Source: SAR202 cluster bacterium
GTDB taxonomy: Bacteria > Chloroflexota > Dehalococcoidia > Lucifugimonadales > Lucifugimonadaceae
Length of the DNA: 64,000 nt
NCBI GenBank assembly: GCA_009392285.1
Contig: VFGU01000012.1
Location: 100,045 to 164,044 of the forward strand
Reading direction: 5' to 3'
The stretch's first letter is position 1; every line of letters starts with the position of its first letter. Below, in pieces: positions 50,392-60,213 of this stretch. Under the pieces are notes generated by a model, which worked only from the letters and a program-made list of their open reading frames with translations, was not told where the DNA came from and did not search any database. Made by a program: the position numbers and the translations under genes.

Positions 50392-52665
50392 ATGGTATCA
50401 ACTTCAGAGAATAAAAATTATAAAGTAATTGGCACAAGGCCTATAAGGCATGATGGTTATGACAAAGTTACTGGAAGAGCACAGTATGGTGCAGATATTA
50501 AACTTCCTGGAATGTTAATAGGGGCAGTTCTTAGAAGTCCTTATGCACATGCAAAAATTAAATCAATAGATACTTCTGAAGCCGAGAAGATGGATGGAGT
50601 TTTCGCAGTTATGACTTCAAAAGATTTACCTAGGTTGGGTGATGTAGTTAGAGGAAACTCAGAAGAATCGGGATCAGAAAAACATCTAAGTGAAAATGTT
50701 ATGGCCTTCGATAAAGTTTTATATAAAGGTCATGTAGTGGCAGGTGTTGCCGCAAAAGATCAAAATACTGCATTTGAAGCAGTAAAAAAAATTAAGGTAG
50801 ATTATGAAGTTTTAAAACCAGTTATAAATGTTGACCAAGCAATGGCGAAAGATGCTCCAATTTTACACGAAGATTACTCTGGAGATCATTTAGGAAAAAA
50901 AGTAAAAAATAGTAATATTGCTGCTCATGCAAGGCATGAGATTGGAGATATTGATGATGGCTTCAAGAAGTCAGATTTAGTAGTGGAAAAAGAAGTTGAT
51001 ATGCAGACTGTTCATCAGGGTTATATAGAACCTCATACTGGTACAGCAGTGTGGGATGAGGAGGATAGAGTTAAAGTTTGGACAAGTACCCAAGGATCAT
51101 TTTCTGTTAGAGATAGTGTATCTAAAGTATTAGAATTAGATGTATCTAGAGTTAAAGTGACTCCTATGGAGATAGGAGGAGGTTTTGGCGGAAAAATTCC
51201 TATTTACTTGGAGCCAATAGCAGCTGTGCTTTCAAAAAAGACTAGAAGACCTGTTAAAGCAATGATGAGCAGGACGGATGTATTCGATGCCACTGGCCCT
51301 GGCCCTGGCGGTAAAGTAAAAGTAAAAATTGGAATTGACTCAGAAGGAAAAATTTTAGCAGCATATGCTGATATAAGACTTGAAGCAGGTGCATACCCTG
51401 AAGCATTCATTGAAGCGGCAGCTAAGTGTGTGTTTTCTTGCTATGATGTTCCTTCTATGAAGATTGATGCTTATGATGTTTTAGTAAATAAGCCAAGTTC
51501 TGCCCCTTATAGAGCGCCAGCCTCCCCTCAAGTTGCATTTGCTACTGAAACAGTTGTTGACGAAATTTGTGAGATCAAAGGTTACGATCCTATTGACTTT
51601 AGACTCAAGAATGTTGCAGAGAAGGGCACAAGAACAGCTTTAGGCCCTAAATACAGAACTATTGGATTAAAAGAGTGTTTAGAGGCTGCAAAAAACTCTG
51701 ACCATTGGAAATCAAATCTAGATTCAAACCCAAGTCCGGGCAAGAAAAGAGGAAGAGGTATAGCAAGTGGCTATTGGTTTAATATCGGATTCAAGTCTTC
51801 CGTAAATCTTTCACTTAATCCTGACGGCAAAGTAGCACTTACTGAAGGATCAACTGATATTGGAGGATCAAGAGCTTCGATTGCTATGCAGGCAGCTGAG
51901 GTGTTGGGAATTCCCGCGGAAGATGTAAGACCTTCTGTTGTAGATACAGATAGCATTGGGATTACTGATGTTACTGGAGGCAGCCGTACTACTTACGCAA
52001 CAGGATATGCTGCATACAATGCTGCCCATAAATTAATAGAAGAGATTATTGAGAAAGCTGCTTTGAAATGGGATATTAGCAAAGATCATATAGAATATTC
52101 TGATGGAATTGTGAAATCAAAAACTGATTCAGAGTTAAAAATGACATTGAAGGAAATTGCTGATGACCCTCCTGGAGGACCTATAGTTTCATCAGCATCA
52201 GTTGACTTAGAAGAAGCCGGAGGTGGTTTTGCAGTTCATATTGCAGACCTAGAAATTGATGAAGAAACTGGGAAGACAGATGTCGTAAACTATACTGCCA
52301 TTCAAGATGTTGGAAAAGCAATTCACCCTTCTTATGTTGAAGGTCAGATGCAAGGAGGGGCTGCTCAAGGAATAGGATGGGCCTTGAATGAAGAATATTT
52401 TATGAACGAAGATGGAGTAATGCTTAACTCAAGTTACTTGGATTACAGAATGCCTATAGCACTAGATCTTCCTATGATTGATACTATTATGATTGAAGTA
52501 CCAAGCGAGGAACATCCTTATGGAGTTAGAGGAGTAGGTGAACCTCCTATTGTTCCGCCAGTTCCAGCTATTGGAAATGCAATCAATGATGCTTTAGGGT
52601 TGAGGCTACTTAGCACTCCTATGAAACCTTCTAAGATTACAGAAGCTTTAAAAAGAAAAAAATAA
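50392..52665 (+). CDS. Molybdenum hydroxylase catalytic subunit (XdhA/CoxL family)
   Basis: 757 aa Moco-binding subunit. The N-terminal GYDKVTGRAQYGADIKLPGM is family-typical. Cofactor regions are EIGGGFGGKIPIYLEPIAAV and QGGAAQGIGWALNEEYF, and the catalytic Glu is in GVRGVGEPPIVPPVPAIGNA. The active-site loop is APYRAPASPQ, lacking the AYxCSFR of true form I CO dehydrogenase, so CO oxidation is unlikely. Substrate is probably an aldehyde, purine or N-heterocycle. 11 bp after the 2Fe-2S gene. Confidence 0.92.
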   Translation: MVSTSENKNYKVIGTRPIRHDGYDKVTGRAQYGADIKLPGMLIGAVLRSPYAHAKIKSIDTSEAEKMDGVFAVMTSKDLPRLGDVVRGNSEESGSEKHLSENVMAFDKVLYKGHVVAGVAAKDQNTAFEAVKKIKVDYEVLKPVINVDQAMAKDAPILHEDYSGDHLGKKVKNSNIAAHARHEIGDIDDGFKKSDLVVEKEVDMQTVHQGYIEPHTGTAVWDEEDRVKVWTSTQGSFSVRDSVSKVLELDVSRVKVTPMEIGGGFGGKIPIYLEPIAAVLSKKTRRPVKAMMSRTDVFDATGPGPGGKVKVKIGIDSEGKILAAYADIRLEAGAYPEAFIEAAAKCVFSCYDVPSMKIDAYDVLVNKPSSAPYRAPASPQVAFATETVVDEICEIKGYDPIDFRLKNVAEKGTRTALGPKYRTIGLKECLEAAKNSDHWKSNLDSNPSPGKKRGRGIASGYWFNIGFKSSVNLSLNPDGKVALTEGSTDIGGSRASIAMQAAEVLGIPAEDVRPSVVDTDSIGITDVTGGSRTTYATGYAAYNAAHKLIEEIIEKAALKWDISKDHIEYSDGIVKSKTDSELKMTLKEIADDPPGGPIVSSASVDLEEAGGGFAVHIADLEIDEETGKTDVVNYTAIQDVGKAIHPSYVEGQMQGGAAQGIGWALNEEYFMNEDGVMLNSSYLDYRMPIALDLPMIDTIMIEVPSEEHPYGVRGVGEPPIVPPVPAIGNAINDALGLRLLSTPMKPSKITEALKRKK

Positions 52666-52672
52666 TTTTCTA

Positions 52673-52939
52673 ATGATAAAAATCTTTCTTCCTTATAAGA
52701 TAAGAGAAACTCTTGGCGTGCCTACAGAGATAGAAGCTGATGGTTCTAATCTTAGGAATCTTATTGACCATATAGAAGATGCATATCCAGGTGTTAAAGA
52801 TTATTTAGTTGATGAAGGGAAATTGAAACCAGGGATGTCTGCAGTAATTGATGGAAAAACAACAAGATTAGGTTTAATTCATAAATTGGATGATGTGTCT
52901 GAAATACATTTTCTTCCCTCTATAGCTGGTGGATCATAA
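52673..52939 (+). CDS. MoaD/ThiS-family ubiquitin-like sulfur carrier ending Gly-Gly-Ser
   Basis: 88 aa beta-grasp protein. It starts MIKIFLPYKIRETLGVPTEI and ends EIHFLPSIAGGS. Active sulfur carriers must end in Gly-Gly for adenylation; here one Ser follows, so trimming would be needed, as known for some carriers such as QbsE. Alternatively it is inactive. Located 7 bp after the molybdenum hydroxylase and overlapping the ileS start as TAATG. A role in molybdopterin or in cofactor sulfuration is plausible. No MoaE gene is visible. Confidence 0.82.
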   Translation: MIKIFLPYKIRETLGVPTEIEADGSNLRNLIDHIEDAYPGVKDYLVDEGKLKPGMSAVIDGKTTRLGLIHKLDDVSEIHFLPSIAGGS

Positions 52940-55900
52940 TGAAGGATAATAAACAATTTCCTGATTTAAATTCTAAACCTAATTTTTCCGAAATTGAAGA
53001 AGAAATATTAAAATTTTGGGGTAAGGACGAAACTTTTAATAAAACACTCAATAAAGGCCAATCTTCAGAGTTTGTTTTTTATGACGGACCCCCATTTGCT
53101 AACGGATTGCCTCATTACGGACATTTGTTGACTGGATTTGTTAAAGATATAATTCCTAGATTTCAAACTATGCTTGGCAACAAAGTTGATCGCAGATTTG
53201 GCTGGGATTGTCATGGCTTGCCGGCTGAAATGGAATCAGAGAAAGAATTAGGAGTTTCTGGAAGAGCCGAAATAATTAAATTTGGAGTAGGAAACTTTAA
53301 TGATCATTGCCAAAAATCGGTTATGAAATATACCCAAGAATGGGAAAAGTCAGTAAATAGACAAGCAAGATGGGTTGATTTTGATAACGACTATAAAACT
53401 ATGGATATATCTTATATGGAATCTGTAATATGGGCCTTCAAAGAATTGTGGAAAAAAGGTTTGGTCTATGAGAAAGACAGGGTGATGCCTTACTCTTGGA
53501 AAGCTGAGACTCCTATATCAAATTTTGAAACAAGACTTGATGACTCATATAGAGAAAGGGAAGATCCTGCGGTTACTGTTAAGTTTAATTTATCTGAAAA
53601 ATCAGAATACCCTAATACCAGTATTTTGATTTGGACTACCACCCCTTGGACATTACCTTCAAATTTGGCAGTTGCTGTAAATAAGGAATTAGATTATTTA
53701 CTTATTAGCAATGGATCTGAAAATTTAATAATAGGAGAATTTGCATTATCAAAATATGAAAATGAATTAACTGAATTTAAAATTGAAAAGAAAATGGTTG
53801 GATCTGATCTTGTTGGTTTAGAGTATAGCCCTGTATTTAAATATTTTGAAAAACAACCCAATGCATTTAGGATACTTCCCGCAGAATTTGTAAATACAGA
53901 GGAAGGAACTGGAATTGTTCATATGGCTCCTGGGTTTGGAGAAGACGATCAAACTATTTGTGAAGAAAATAATATAAAAACAGTTTGTCCAGTTGACTCT
54001 AGAGGTCAATTTACATCTGAAGTTTCTGACTATTCTGGGCAACTAGTTTTCGATTCTAATCCTAAAATTATAAAAAAATTAAAATTGGAGGGATATCTAG
54101 TTAAGCACGAAAATTATAAACATAATTATCCTCATAGTTGGAGAACAGATGAACCTTTGATTTATAAGACTCTCAATTCTTGGTATGTAGAAGTATCAAA
54201 ATTCAGAGACAATATGGTAGAAAATAATCAAAAGATTAATTGGATACCCGATCATATAAAGGAAGGAGCATTTGGTAACTGGCTTGCTGGCGCAAGAGAT
54301 TGGTCTATTAGTAGAAATAGATTTTGGGGGACTCCTATACCTGTTTGGAAAAGTGATGATCCAAATTATCCAAGAATTGATGTTTATGGGAGCCTTGATG
54401 AAATAGAGTCAGATTTCGGAGTAAGACCAAAGAATTTGCACAGACCATATATTGATGAATTAACTAGACCAAACCCTGATGACCCCTCAGGAAAGAGTAC
54501 TATGAGACGAGTCGAAGAGGTTTTTGATTGTTGGTTCGAGTCTGGATCAATGCCTTTTGCTCAAGTTCACTACCCTTTTGAAAATAAAGAATGGTTTGAG
54601 TCTCATTTTCCTGCTGATTTTATTGTTGAGTACATAGCTCAAACCAGAGGCTGGTTTTATACACTTATGGTTTTATCAACAGCATTATTTGATAAACCTC
54701 CTTTTTTGAATGCAATTGGGCATGGAGTAGTTGTTGATGAAAAAGGATTAAAATTATCTAAGAGATTAAATAATTATCCAGAGCCTGAAGCAGTGTGGAA
54801 AAATTTTGGAGCCGATGCTCTTAGATGGTTTTTAGTTTCATCCCCAATACTTAGAGGGCAAAATTTAATGATGGACAGCACTGGTTCTGGGATAGATTCT
54901 TCTTTGAGGCAAGTGATAGTTCCTCTGTGGAATTCAGTATACTTTTTTAATCTTTATTGTAATTTAGAAAATTACAAGCCTAATATAATTTATAAGGCAA
55001 ATTTACCTATTGATAAATATATTTTATCTAAATCTAAAAGAGCTTCTTTGGATGTAAAAGATTATTTAAGCAACTATGATATTACAGGGGCATGTGGCGT
55101 TATTTCTGAATTTATTGATACATTAAATAATTGGTACATAAGAAGATCTCGTAATAGATTCTGGGCCAAAGCAGACACTGCATCAGCGACTGATGCTTAC
55201 GATACATTATATACAGTATTAAATATATTATTGAAAATAATCGCTCCTCTATCTCCTCTTGTTTCAGAGAAATTATTTATGAATTTAAATGATGGTAAGT
55301 CTGTTCATTTGGAGGATTGGCCCGATGTTTCAGGAATTGAACCAAACGATAAATTGATAGAAGAAATGGATATTATACGAAAGGTAGTTTCTACTTCATT
55401 ATCCATAAGAAAGATAAATAAAATAAGAGTTAGACAACCTTTAAATATGCTTAAAATTCAATCGGATGAAGGTGAATGGATAGAGAATTATTTTGAGTTA
55501 ATAAAGGAAGAAGTAAATATAAAAAACATAAATATTGAGAAAATAAAAAATAGTGAGAATTCTGTTCAATTGAAGATAAATCCAAGGATGCTTGGTCCTC
55601 GGATTGGCAAGAAAGTTCAAGAATGTATCCAGTTGGCAAAAGCAGGAAAGTGGAAGGAAGAAAACGGAGTTGTGATTGTTGGTGATTTTGAACTTGAAGA
55701 AGGGGAATATGATATCGAAACAATGATTAATGATGACCCTAGTTCTCAGCTAATAGAAGGGACTAATTTTATAATTGAACTTGATCTTTCAATCGATGAA
55801 GTTTTGAGAAAAGAAGGTATAACTAGAGATTTAATAAGGGCTGTGCAAAACACTAGAAGAGAAAAAGGGCTTGATGTGTCTGATTTTATTAGAATTAATA

Positions 55901-56067
55901 TATCTGGAGATAAAGATCTAATTGATTCTGTAAATCAGAACTTAGAGTTTTTTAAAAATCAGATTCTTGCTAAAGAAGTAATATTCGATGGCAAAGACAA
56001 TGAATTTGATTTTGAAGAAAAACTTAATGGAATCATGTCTTGCTTCAAAATAATTAAGTTAAATTAG
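52939..56067 (+). CDS. ileS: Isoleucyl-tRNA synthetase, eukaryote-like type
   Basis: 1042 aa class Ia synthetase. HIGH-type motif GLPHYGHLLTG, CP1 editing domain with ILIWTTTPWTLPSNLAVAV, and KMSKS-type LKLSKRLNNYPEP. VMPYSWKAETPISNFE and the C-terminal anticodon region without the zinc-finger of E. coli IleRS point to the longer type 2 form found in eukaryotes, some bacteria and mupirocin-resistant strains. Starts by TAATG overlap with the MoaD-like gene; its stop interlocks with htrA. Confidence 0.93.
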   Translation: MKDNKQFPDLNSKPNFSEIEEEILKFWGKDETFNKTLNKGQSSEFVFYDGPPFANGLPHYGHLLTGFVKDIIPRFQTMLGNKVDRRFGWDCHGLPAEMESEKELGVSGRAEIIKFGVGNFNDHCQKSVMKYTQEWEKSVNRQARWVDFDNDYKTMDISYMESVIWAFKELWKKGLVYEKDRVMPYSWKAETPISNFETRLDDSYREREDPAVTVKFNLSEKSEYPNTSILIWTTTPWTLPSNLAVAVNKELDYLLISNGSENLIIGEFALSKYENELTEFKIEKKMVGSDLVGLEYSPVFKYFEKQPNAFRILPAEFVNTEEGTGIVHMAPGFGEDDQTICEENNIKTVCPVDSRGQFTSEVSDYSGQLVFDSNPKIIKKLKLEGYLVKHENYKHNYPHSWRTDEPLIYKTLNSWYVEVSKFRDNMVENNQKINWIPDHIKEGAFGNWLAGARDWSISRNRFWGTPIPVWKSDDPNYPRIDVYGSLDEIESDFGVRPKNLHRPYIDELTRPNPDDPSGKSTMRRVEEVFDCWFESGSMPFAQVHYPFENKEWFESHFPADFIVEYIAQTRGWFYTLMVLSTALFDKPPFLNAIGHGVVVDEKGLKLSKRLNNYPEPEAVWKNFGADALRWFLVSSPILRGQNLMMDSTGSGIDSSLRQVIVPLWNSVYFFNLYCNLENYKPNIIYKANLPIDKYILSKSKRASLDVKDYLSNYDITGACGVISEFIDTLNNWYIRRSRNRFWAKADTASATDAYDTLYTVLNILLKIIAPLSPLVSEKLFMNLNDGKSVHLEDWPDVSGIEPNDKLIEEMDIIRKVVSTSLSIRKINKIRVRQPLNMLKIQSDEGEWIENYFELIKEEVNIKNINIEKIKNSENSVQLKINPRMLGPRIGKKVQECIQLAKAGKWKEENGVVIVGDFELEEGEYDIETMINDDPSSQLIEGTNFIIELDLSIDEVLRKEGITRDLIRAVQNTRREKGLDVSDFIRINISGDKDLIDSVNQNLEFFKNQILAKEVIFDGKDNEFDFEEKLNGIMSCFKIIKLN

Positions 56068-57131
56068 TTTTTATCTAACACTAGTGAAACTTCTATTTCC
56101 TCTTGACCTCTGATTATATTTAATCTGATAGTATCTCCAGGCCTAAAGTTGTAAGTCCAACTTATGTACTCTCCATAACTTCTAACAGGCTTGTTTTCTA
56201 TTGAGATAATTATATCTCCAGGCAATAATCCTGATTTAACTGCTGGACTATCTGTGGCTATTTCTAGAATTGCCACTCCTTTGAAATTTTCATCTAGTTC
56301 ACATAAATTGTATCCAACTTCACACAAAGTATTAATAAAATTAGGATCCAAAGTCCTGCCCTCTATTCCATCTCTAGGAATTTGAACTTCTCCAAATTCT
56401 AATAAATCGTTTATGTATCTAAGTACAAGGTCAGAACTTATGGCAAAACCTATCCCTTCAGCACCTCTCATAATGGTACTATTTAGTCCTACTAATTTTC
56501 CTGAAAGATTAACAAGAGGTCCGCCCGAATTCCCTTCATTAATTGCAGCATCAGTTTGAATCATATCTGTTAATGTTCTGTCATCTTCAGTTTCTATTAC
56601 CCTTTCTTTAGCACTAACGATTCCGGCTGTAACAGTAGGTGTTCCAGCCAATCCGAAAGCATTGCCTAAAGCAATAACCCAGTCACCAACCTTTAATTCT
56701 TTAGAACTACTAAATTCTATAGGTACTAATTCTTGTTCGGTATCTATTTTTATTAGAGCAATATCACTATAAGGAACTCTTCCGATAATTTTACCTTGAT
56801 ATACTGACTCATCATTCAAAATAACTGAAATTTCTCTAGCATCTTTTATTACATGATCATTGGTAACAATGTATCCATCTTCAGAAATTATCACACCACT
56901 TCCATCAGCAGACCTGATCCTTGGTATAAAAAATCTATCCAACGCTACTGTTGAAATATTTATAGCTACTACAGAAGGAGAAACATATTCAATAGTTTTG
57001 CTTAAACTTGGAAGGTATATCTCAGGTTCTGGAGTAGTTGTGGGCACCTCTTTGTCTATATTAGAACTACATGAAAATACTAATAAAAATAGTAGAGTTA
57101 TAGGCAATAAACTTTTTTCTATCTTATTCAC
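56064..57131 (-). CDS. HtrA/DegP-type serine protease with one PDZ domain (lipoprotein)
   Basis: 355 aa. Signal with LLVFSCSS lipobox. Trypsin-like catalytic triad: His in YIVTNDHVIKDARE, Asp in SDIALIKIDTEQ and Ser in AINEGNSGGPLVN. A single PDZ domain follows (GVAILEIATDSPAVKSGLLP, IISIENKPVRSYGEYISW). Typical envelope quality-control protease. A transmembrane anchor is replaced by a lipid anchor. It is divergent from ktrB across 57 bp. Confidence 0.92.
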   Translation of the reverse strand: MNKIEKSLLPITLLFLLVFSCSSNIDKEVPTTTPEPEIYLPSLSKTIEYVSPSVVAINISTVALDRFFIPRIRSADGSGVIISEDGYIVTNDHVIKDAREISVILNDESVYQGKIIGRVPYSDIALIKIDTEQELVPIEFSSSKELKVGDWVIALGNAFGLAGTPTVTAGIVSAKERVIETEDDRTLTDMIQTDAAINEGNSGGPLVNLSGKLVGLNSTIMRGAEGIGFAISSDLVLRYINDLLEFGEVQIPRDGIEGRTLDPNFINTLCEVGYNLCELDENFKGVAILEIATDSPAVKSGLLPGDIIISIENKPVRSYGEYISWTYNFRPGDTIRLNIIRGQEEIEVSLVLDKN

Positions 57132-57188
57132 TGCTATATTTTACCATAGAGAATTACGAATATTTAAGGAAAATCATATAATGTTATT

Positions 57189-58664
57189 ATGCCTTCAAAA
57201 TCATCAAAATCATCAAGTATTAGGCCAAGAGATACTAATCTAAAGCCCATTAAAATAAAAAGTGAAGTTAGAAGTGCTTCAGAGAGAGGTGCTTCATCTC
57301 CTCTAATAGTGGTTTATGGATTCTTGGCTTTAATATTATTTGGAGCAATCTTACTTTTCCTGCCTTTTTCTCATAATGAACCTATCTCATTTATTGATTC
57401 TTTATTTACGGCGACGTCTGCATCGACTGTTACTGGTTTAACTGTTTTGGATACCTCAACTAGTTGGTCTTTATTTGGTCAGATTGTTATAGCTTTTTTA
57501 ATTGTAATTGGAGGGATTGGATTTATGACTGGGGCTGCATTTTTTCTATTAGCTGCAGGGCAGTCTCTTGGGCTTAGAAGAAGTGTTCAAATCGGAGAAG
57601 GCTTAGGTGCTGATAATCTAGGTTCTATTGGAAATTTGGTTTGGAAAGTTGTTTTATCTTCTCTATCATTTCAAATAGCAGGAATATTTATTTTCTTTAT
57701 TTTATTTTCTTATTCTTATGGTTTTAGTAACATTCAGCAAAACGCTTGGTATTCCATATTTCATTCAATTTCCTCTTTTAATAACGCAGGTTTTACAATT
57801 TTTGGTTTTGGTAACAATCTTGAACCTTTTTCTAGAGGTGCAGTCAATAATATAGTTTTGATTGTGACAACAGTAATGTTCTTTTTTGGCGGAATTGGAT
57901 ATTTTGTCATGAATGATCTGGTTCATCACCGCAGAATATTGGGTAGTAAAGGTTTTAGAAGATTTAGAGTACTTCTTAGTTTGGAGACAAAATTGATACT
58001 AGTAGGTTCTTTGGTTCTTGCATTTGCTGGTGCTATTTTAATTTATCTTTTTGAGTTTTCTAATCCTAATACCTTGGGCTCTATGACATTAACTGAAAAA
58101 ATTATAAACAGTATTTTTACCTCTATGTCTACAAGGACGGCTGGCTTCAATTCATTTGATATGTCGCAATCCAATGATTATACGAATTTAGTGTGTACTT
58201 TTTTAATGTTTATAGGCGGAGGGCCTGCATCAACAGCAGGAGGGATAAAAATTACTACTTTTATACTGGCAGTGTTAATGATAATGAGCCACATAAGAGG
58301 ATCTAATAATATTTCATTCTTTGGAAGAGAAATTCCTTATGATATTGGAGTAAGGGCTATGGTTATATTGATTTTGAGTATTTTTATAATTGGAGTTGCA
58401 GTGTTAGTGACTTTATTTATTGAGTTCTCTAATTCAACTAGAGATCATTATTTTGTACATTTAGTTTTTGACACAATTTCAGCTTTTAGTACTAATGGAA
58501 TGTCTACTGGATCTAGTCAAGATATTAGCAACACCTCAAAGATATTATTTTCATTTATTATGTTCGTAGGGAGACTAGGACCTATGACATTAGCATTATT
58601 GTTAGCCGGATCGCAAAAGCCTGTTGATTATAGATTTTTTCAAGAGAAGGTTAGAATAGGGTAA
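57189..58664 (+). CDS. Trk/Ktr potassium transporter membrane subunit
   Basis: 491 aa TrkH/KtrB-family K+ translocation subunit. Four pore loops each keep the filter Gly: SASTVTGLTV, SSFNNAGFTIFG, MSTRTAGFNSFD and SAFSTNGMSTG. The N-terminal 40 residues are a basic Ser-rich tail (MPSKSSKSSSIRPRDTNLKP). Ten or so membrane helices. It is followed by the RCK regulator 14 bp later. K+ uptake is probably driven by Na+ or H+. Confidence 0.93.
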   Translation: MPSKSSKSSSIRPRDTNLKPIKIKSEVRSASERGASSPLIVVYGFLALILFGAILLFLPFSHNEPISFIDSLFTATSASTVTGLTVLDTSTSWSLFGQIVIAFLIVIGGIGFMTGAAFFLLAAGQSLGLRRSVQIGEGLGADNLGSIGNLVWKVVLSSLSFQIAGIFIFFILFSYSYGFSNIQQNAWYSIFHSISSFNNAGFTIFGFGNNLEPFSRGAVNNIVLIVTTVMFFFGGIGYFVMNDLVHHRRILGSKGFRRFRVLLSLETKLILVGSLVLAFAGAILIYLFEFSNPNTLGSMTLTEKIINSIFTSMSTRTAGFNSFDMSQSNDYTNLVCTFLMFIGGGPASTAGGIKITTFILAVLMIMSHIRGSNNISFFGREIPYDIGVRAMVILILSIFIIGVAVLVTLFIEFSNSTRDHYFVHLVFDTISAFSTNGMSTGSSQDISNTSKILFSFIMFVGRLGPMTLALLLAGSQKPVDYRFFQEKVRIG

Positions 58665-58678
58665 AAAGGGAGGATTAA

Positions 58679-59362
58679 TTGAAAATAACTCAAGTAGCTG
58701 TAATAGGATTAGGTAGGTTTGGCATTACTGTGGCTACTACTTTGTACCAAATGGGACATGATGTGCTAGCTATTGATGTTAATCCTGATAAAGTTCAAGA
58801 GTTGGCAGGTCAAGTAACTTATGCAGTTGCAGCTGATGCTACTGATGAGTCTAGTTTGAAAGAATTAGGTATAGAAAAATTTGAATATGCTGTGGTCGCA
58901 ATTGGGTCTAATACCGAAGCAAGTATTATGGTAAGTGTTTTACTTAAATCTCTTAATATTGGGGTAGTAATAGCAAGAGCTGTTTCAAAACTACAAGGAG
59001 ACACACTGGAAAGAATTGAAGTGGATAAGGTTGTTTATCCAGAGAGTGAGAGAGGAAGAGCATTAGCCCATGACTTATTTTTACCTGGGATCCAACAGTA
59101 TATGGAACTTACATCCACTTATGGAATAAGTAAAATTAAAGTTCCTGCAAGGTTCATTAGTCAAACCTTAAAGAATAGCAATTTTAATAATTTAAGAGAT
59201 AGATATGGGGTGGCACTAATAGCTATTCAAAGAGGAGAGGATATAATCTTAAATCCTGATGAGAATCAAACATTAACATCTAACGATACACTTATAATTG
59301 CAGGCCCTGATGAAAAAATTTCAGACATTGTTGGCCCAACAAATATTAATCCTAGTGAGTAA
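58679..59362 (+). CDS. KtrA/TrkA-type RCK regulator
   Basis: 227 aa. RCK_N Rossmann domain (AVIGLGRFGITVATTLYQMG, AIDVNPDKVQELAGQVTYAV) and RCK_C domain (LNPDENQTLTSNDTLIIAGP). It gates the K+ channel subunit by binding nucleotides. The start is TTG at 58679, with AAGGGAGG upstream. Likely the true partner of the 57189 gene. Confidence 0.92.
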   Translation: MKITQVAVIGLGRFGITVATTLYQMGHDVLAIDVNPDKVQELAGQVTYAVAADATDESSLKELGIEKFEYAVVAIGSNTEASIMVSVLLKSLNIGVVIARAVSKLQGDTLERIEVDKVVYPESERGRALAHDLFLPGIQQYMELTSTYGISKIKVPARFISQTLKNSNFNNLRDRYGVALIAIQRGEDIILNPDENQTLTSNDTLIIAGPDEKISDIVGPTNINPSE

Positions 59363-59367
59363 TTTTT

Positions 59368-59808
59368 ATGGATAAAATTTTAGTTATATTAGACAAAATA
59401 GAAGTAAATAATAAATTGATGGCAGATGATATTCAGCCATTAATTAAAGTTAAGGGTCTAGAGATTTTTTATGCTTCCTTTGTTCAAATTCCTTTGCAAT
59501 ATCCTATTGATACTGAAGATAAGTATTTCAAAAAGGATTTTGAAATAGCAGAGCAGTCACTAAAAAGTTTTGAATCAGAGATGAATATAAAAAAAATTCC
59601 CAAATCAAGAAAAAGCGGGGGATTGTTTAAGGTTAGGGATGTGAATTATGGAATTATTGAGCAAACTTATTTAAATTCTATAGATTTAGTAATTGTGCCA
59701 AAGAAAATCATTCAATCTAATTCCAACAGATTTAATGACGAATCTTATTTAAGTAAGATAATAAATAGTTTAAATTCTTCAATTATGATTTGGCGAGGTC
59801 AAGAATAG
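59368..59808 (+). CDS. Hypothetical protein, possibly UspA-like, in the Ktr cluster
   Basis: 146 aa. Not confidently recognised. It begins KILVILDKIEVNNKLMADDI and has helices such as FEIAEQSLKSFESEMNI and a final SLNSSIMIWRGQE, roughly the outline of a universal stress protein domain without a clear ATP motif. It sits 5 bp after ktrA and abuts the next gene. It may modulate the potassium system. Low certainty on family. Confidence 0.45.
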   Translation: MDKILVILDKIEVNNKLMADDIQPLIKVKGLEIFYASFVQIPLQYPIDTEDKYFKKDFEIAEQSLKSFESEMNIKKIPKSRKSGGLFKVRDVNYGIIEQTYLNSIDLVIVPKKIIQSNSNRFNDESYLSKIINSLNSSIMIWRGQE

Positions 59809-60213
59809 ATGAGAGCATTAATTATTGGATCTAGTGTTGCCGCGAGACAGATTGGAGAATCTTTGATCGAAAAGGTTGATGAGTTAGTATTTTTAGACTT
59901 CGATTCTTATAAATTTCATTCTTGGGGTTTATTTAAAGGCGATAATGCTAGTTTTCAATCAGGTGATTTAGAAAAGATGAACACTCTATTAGATGCTGGT
60001 CTAGAAGAATTAGATATATTAATAGTTGATGCAGGGGATGATGCACTGAGTTTGTTTGTTGCTCAAAAATGCAAGATCAGTTTATCAACCGCTATATTTA
60101 TAGTTTTAGATGATATGTCTGTTGCAGATATATATGAGAGTTCAGGTTTTATAATATTAGATTCTCATAATTTAGGTTTAGATAAAATAATAAAATATTT
60201 AGAGAAATTTTAA
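59809..60213 (+). CDS. Solo RCK_N/TrkA-N-like protein
   Basis: 134 aa Rossmann-like half domain: RALIIGSSVAARQIGESLIE followed by ELVFLDFDSY and ILIVDAGDDALSLFVAQKC. The usual GxGxxG is changed to GSSVAA. There is no RCK_C part. Probably an ancillary K+ regulator or dimer partner for the following protein. It shares one base with the next gene. Confidence 0.65.
   Translation: MRALIIGSSVAARQIGESLIEKVDELVFLDFDSYKFHSWGLFKGDNASFQSGDLEKMNTLLDAGLEELDILIVDAGDDALSLFVAQKCKISLSTAIFIVLDDMSVADIYESSGFIILDSHNLGLDKIIKYLEKF

Noticed and set aside
50392-52665. Annotation as aerobic CO dehydrogenase large subunit
   Set aside because: The AYxCSFR loop of form I CO dehydrogenase is absent; only the broad hydroxylase family is supported.
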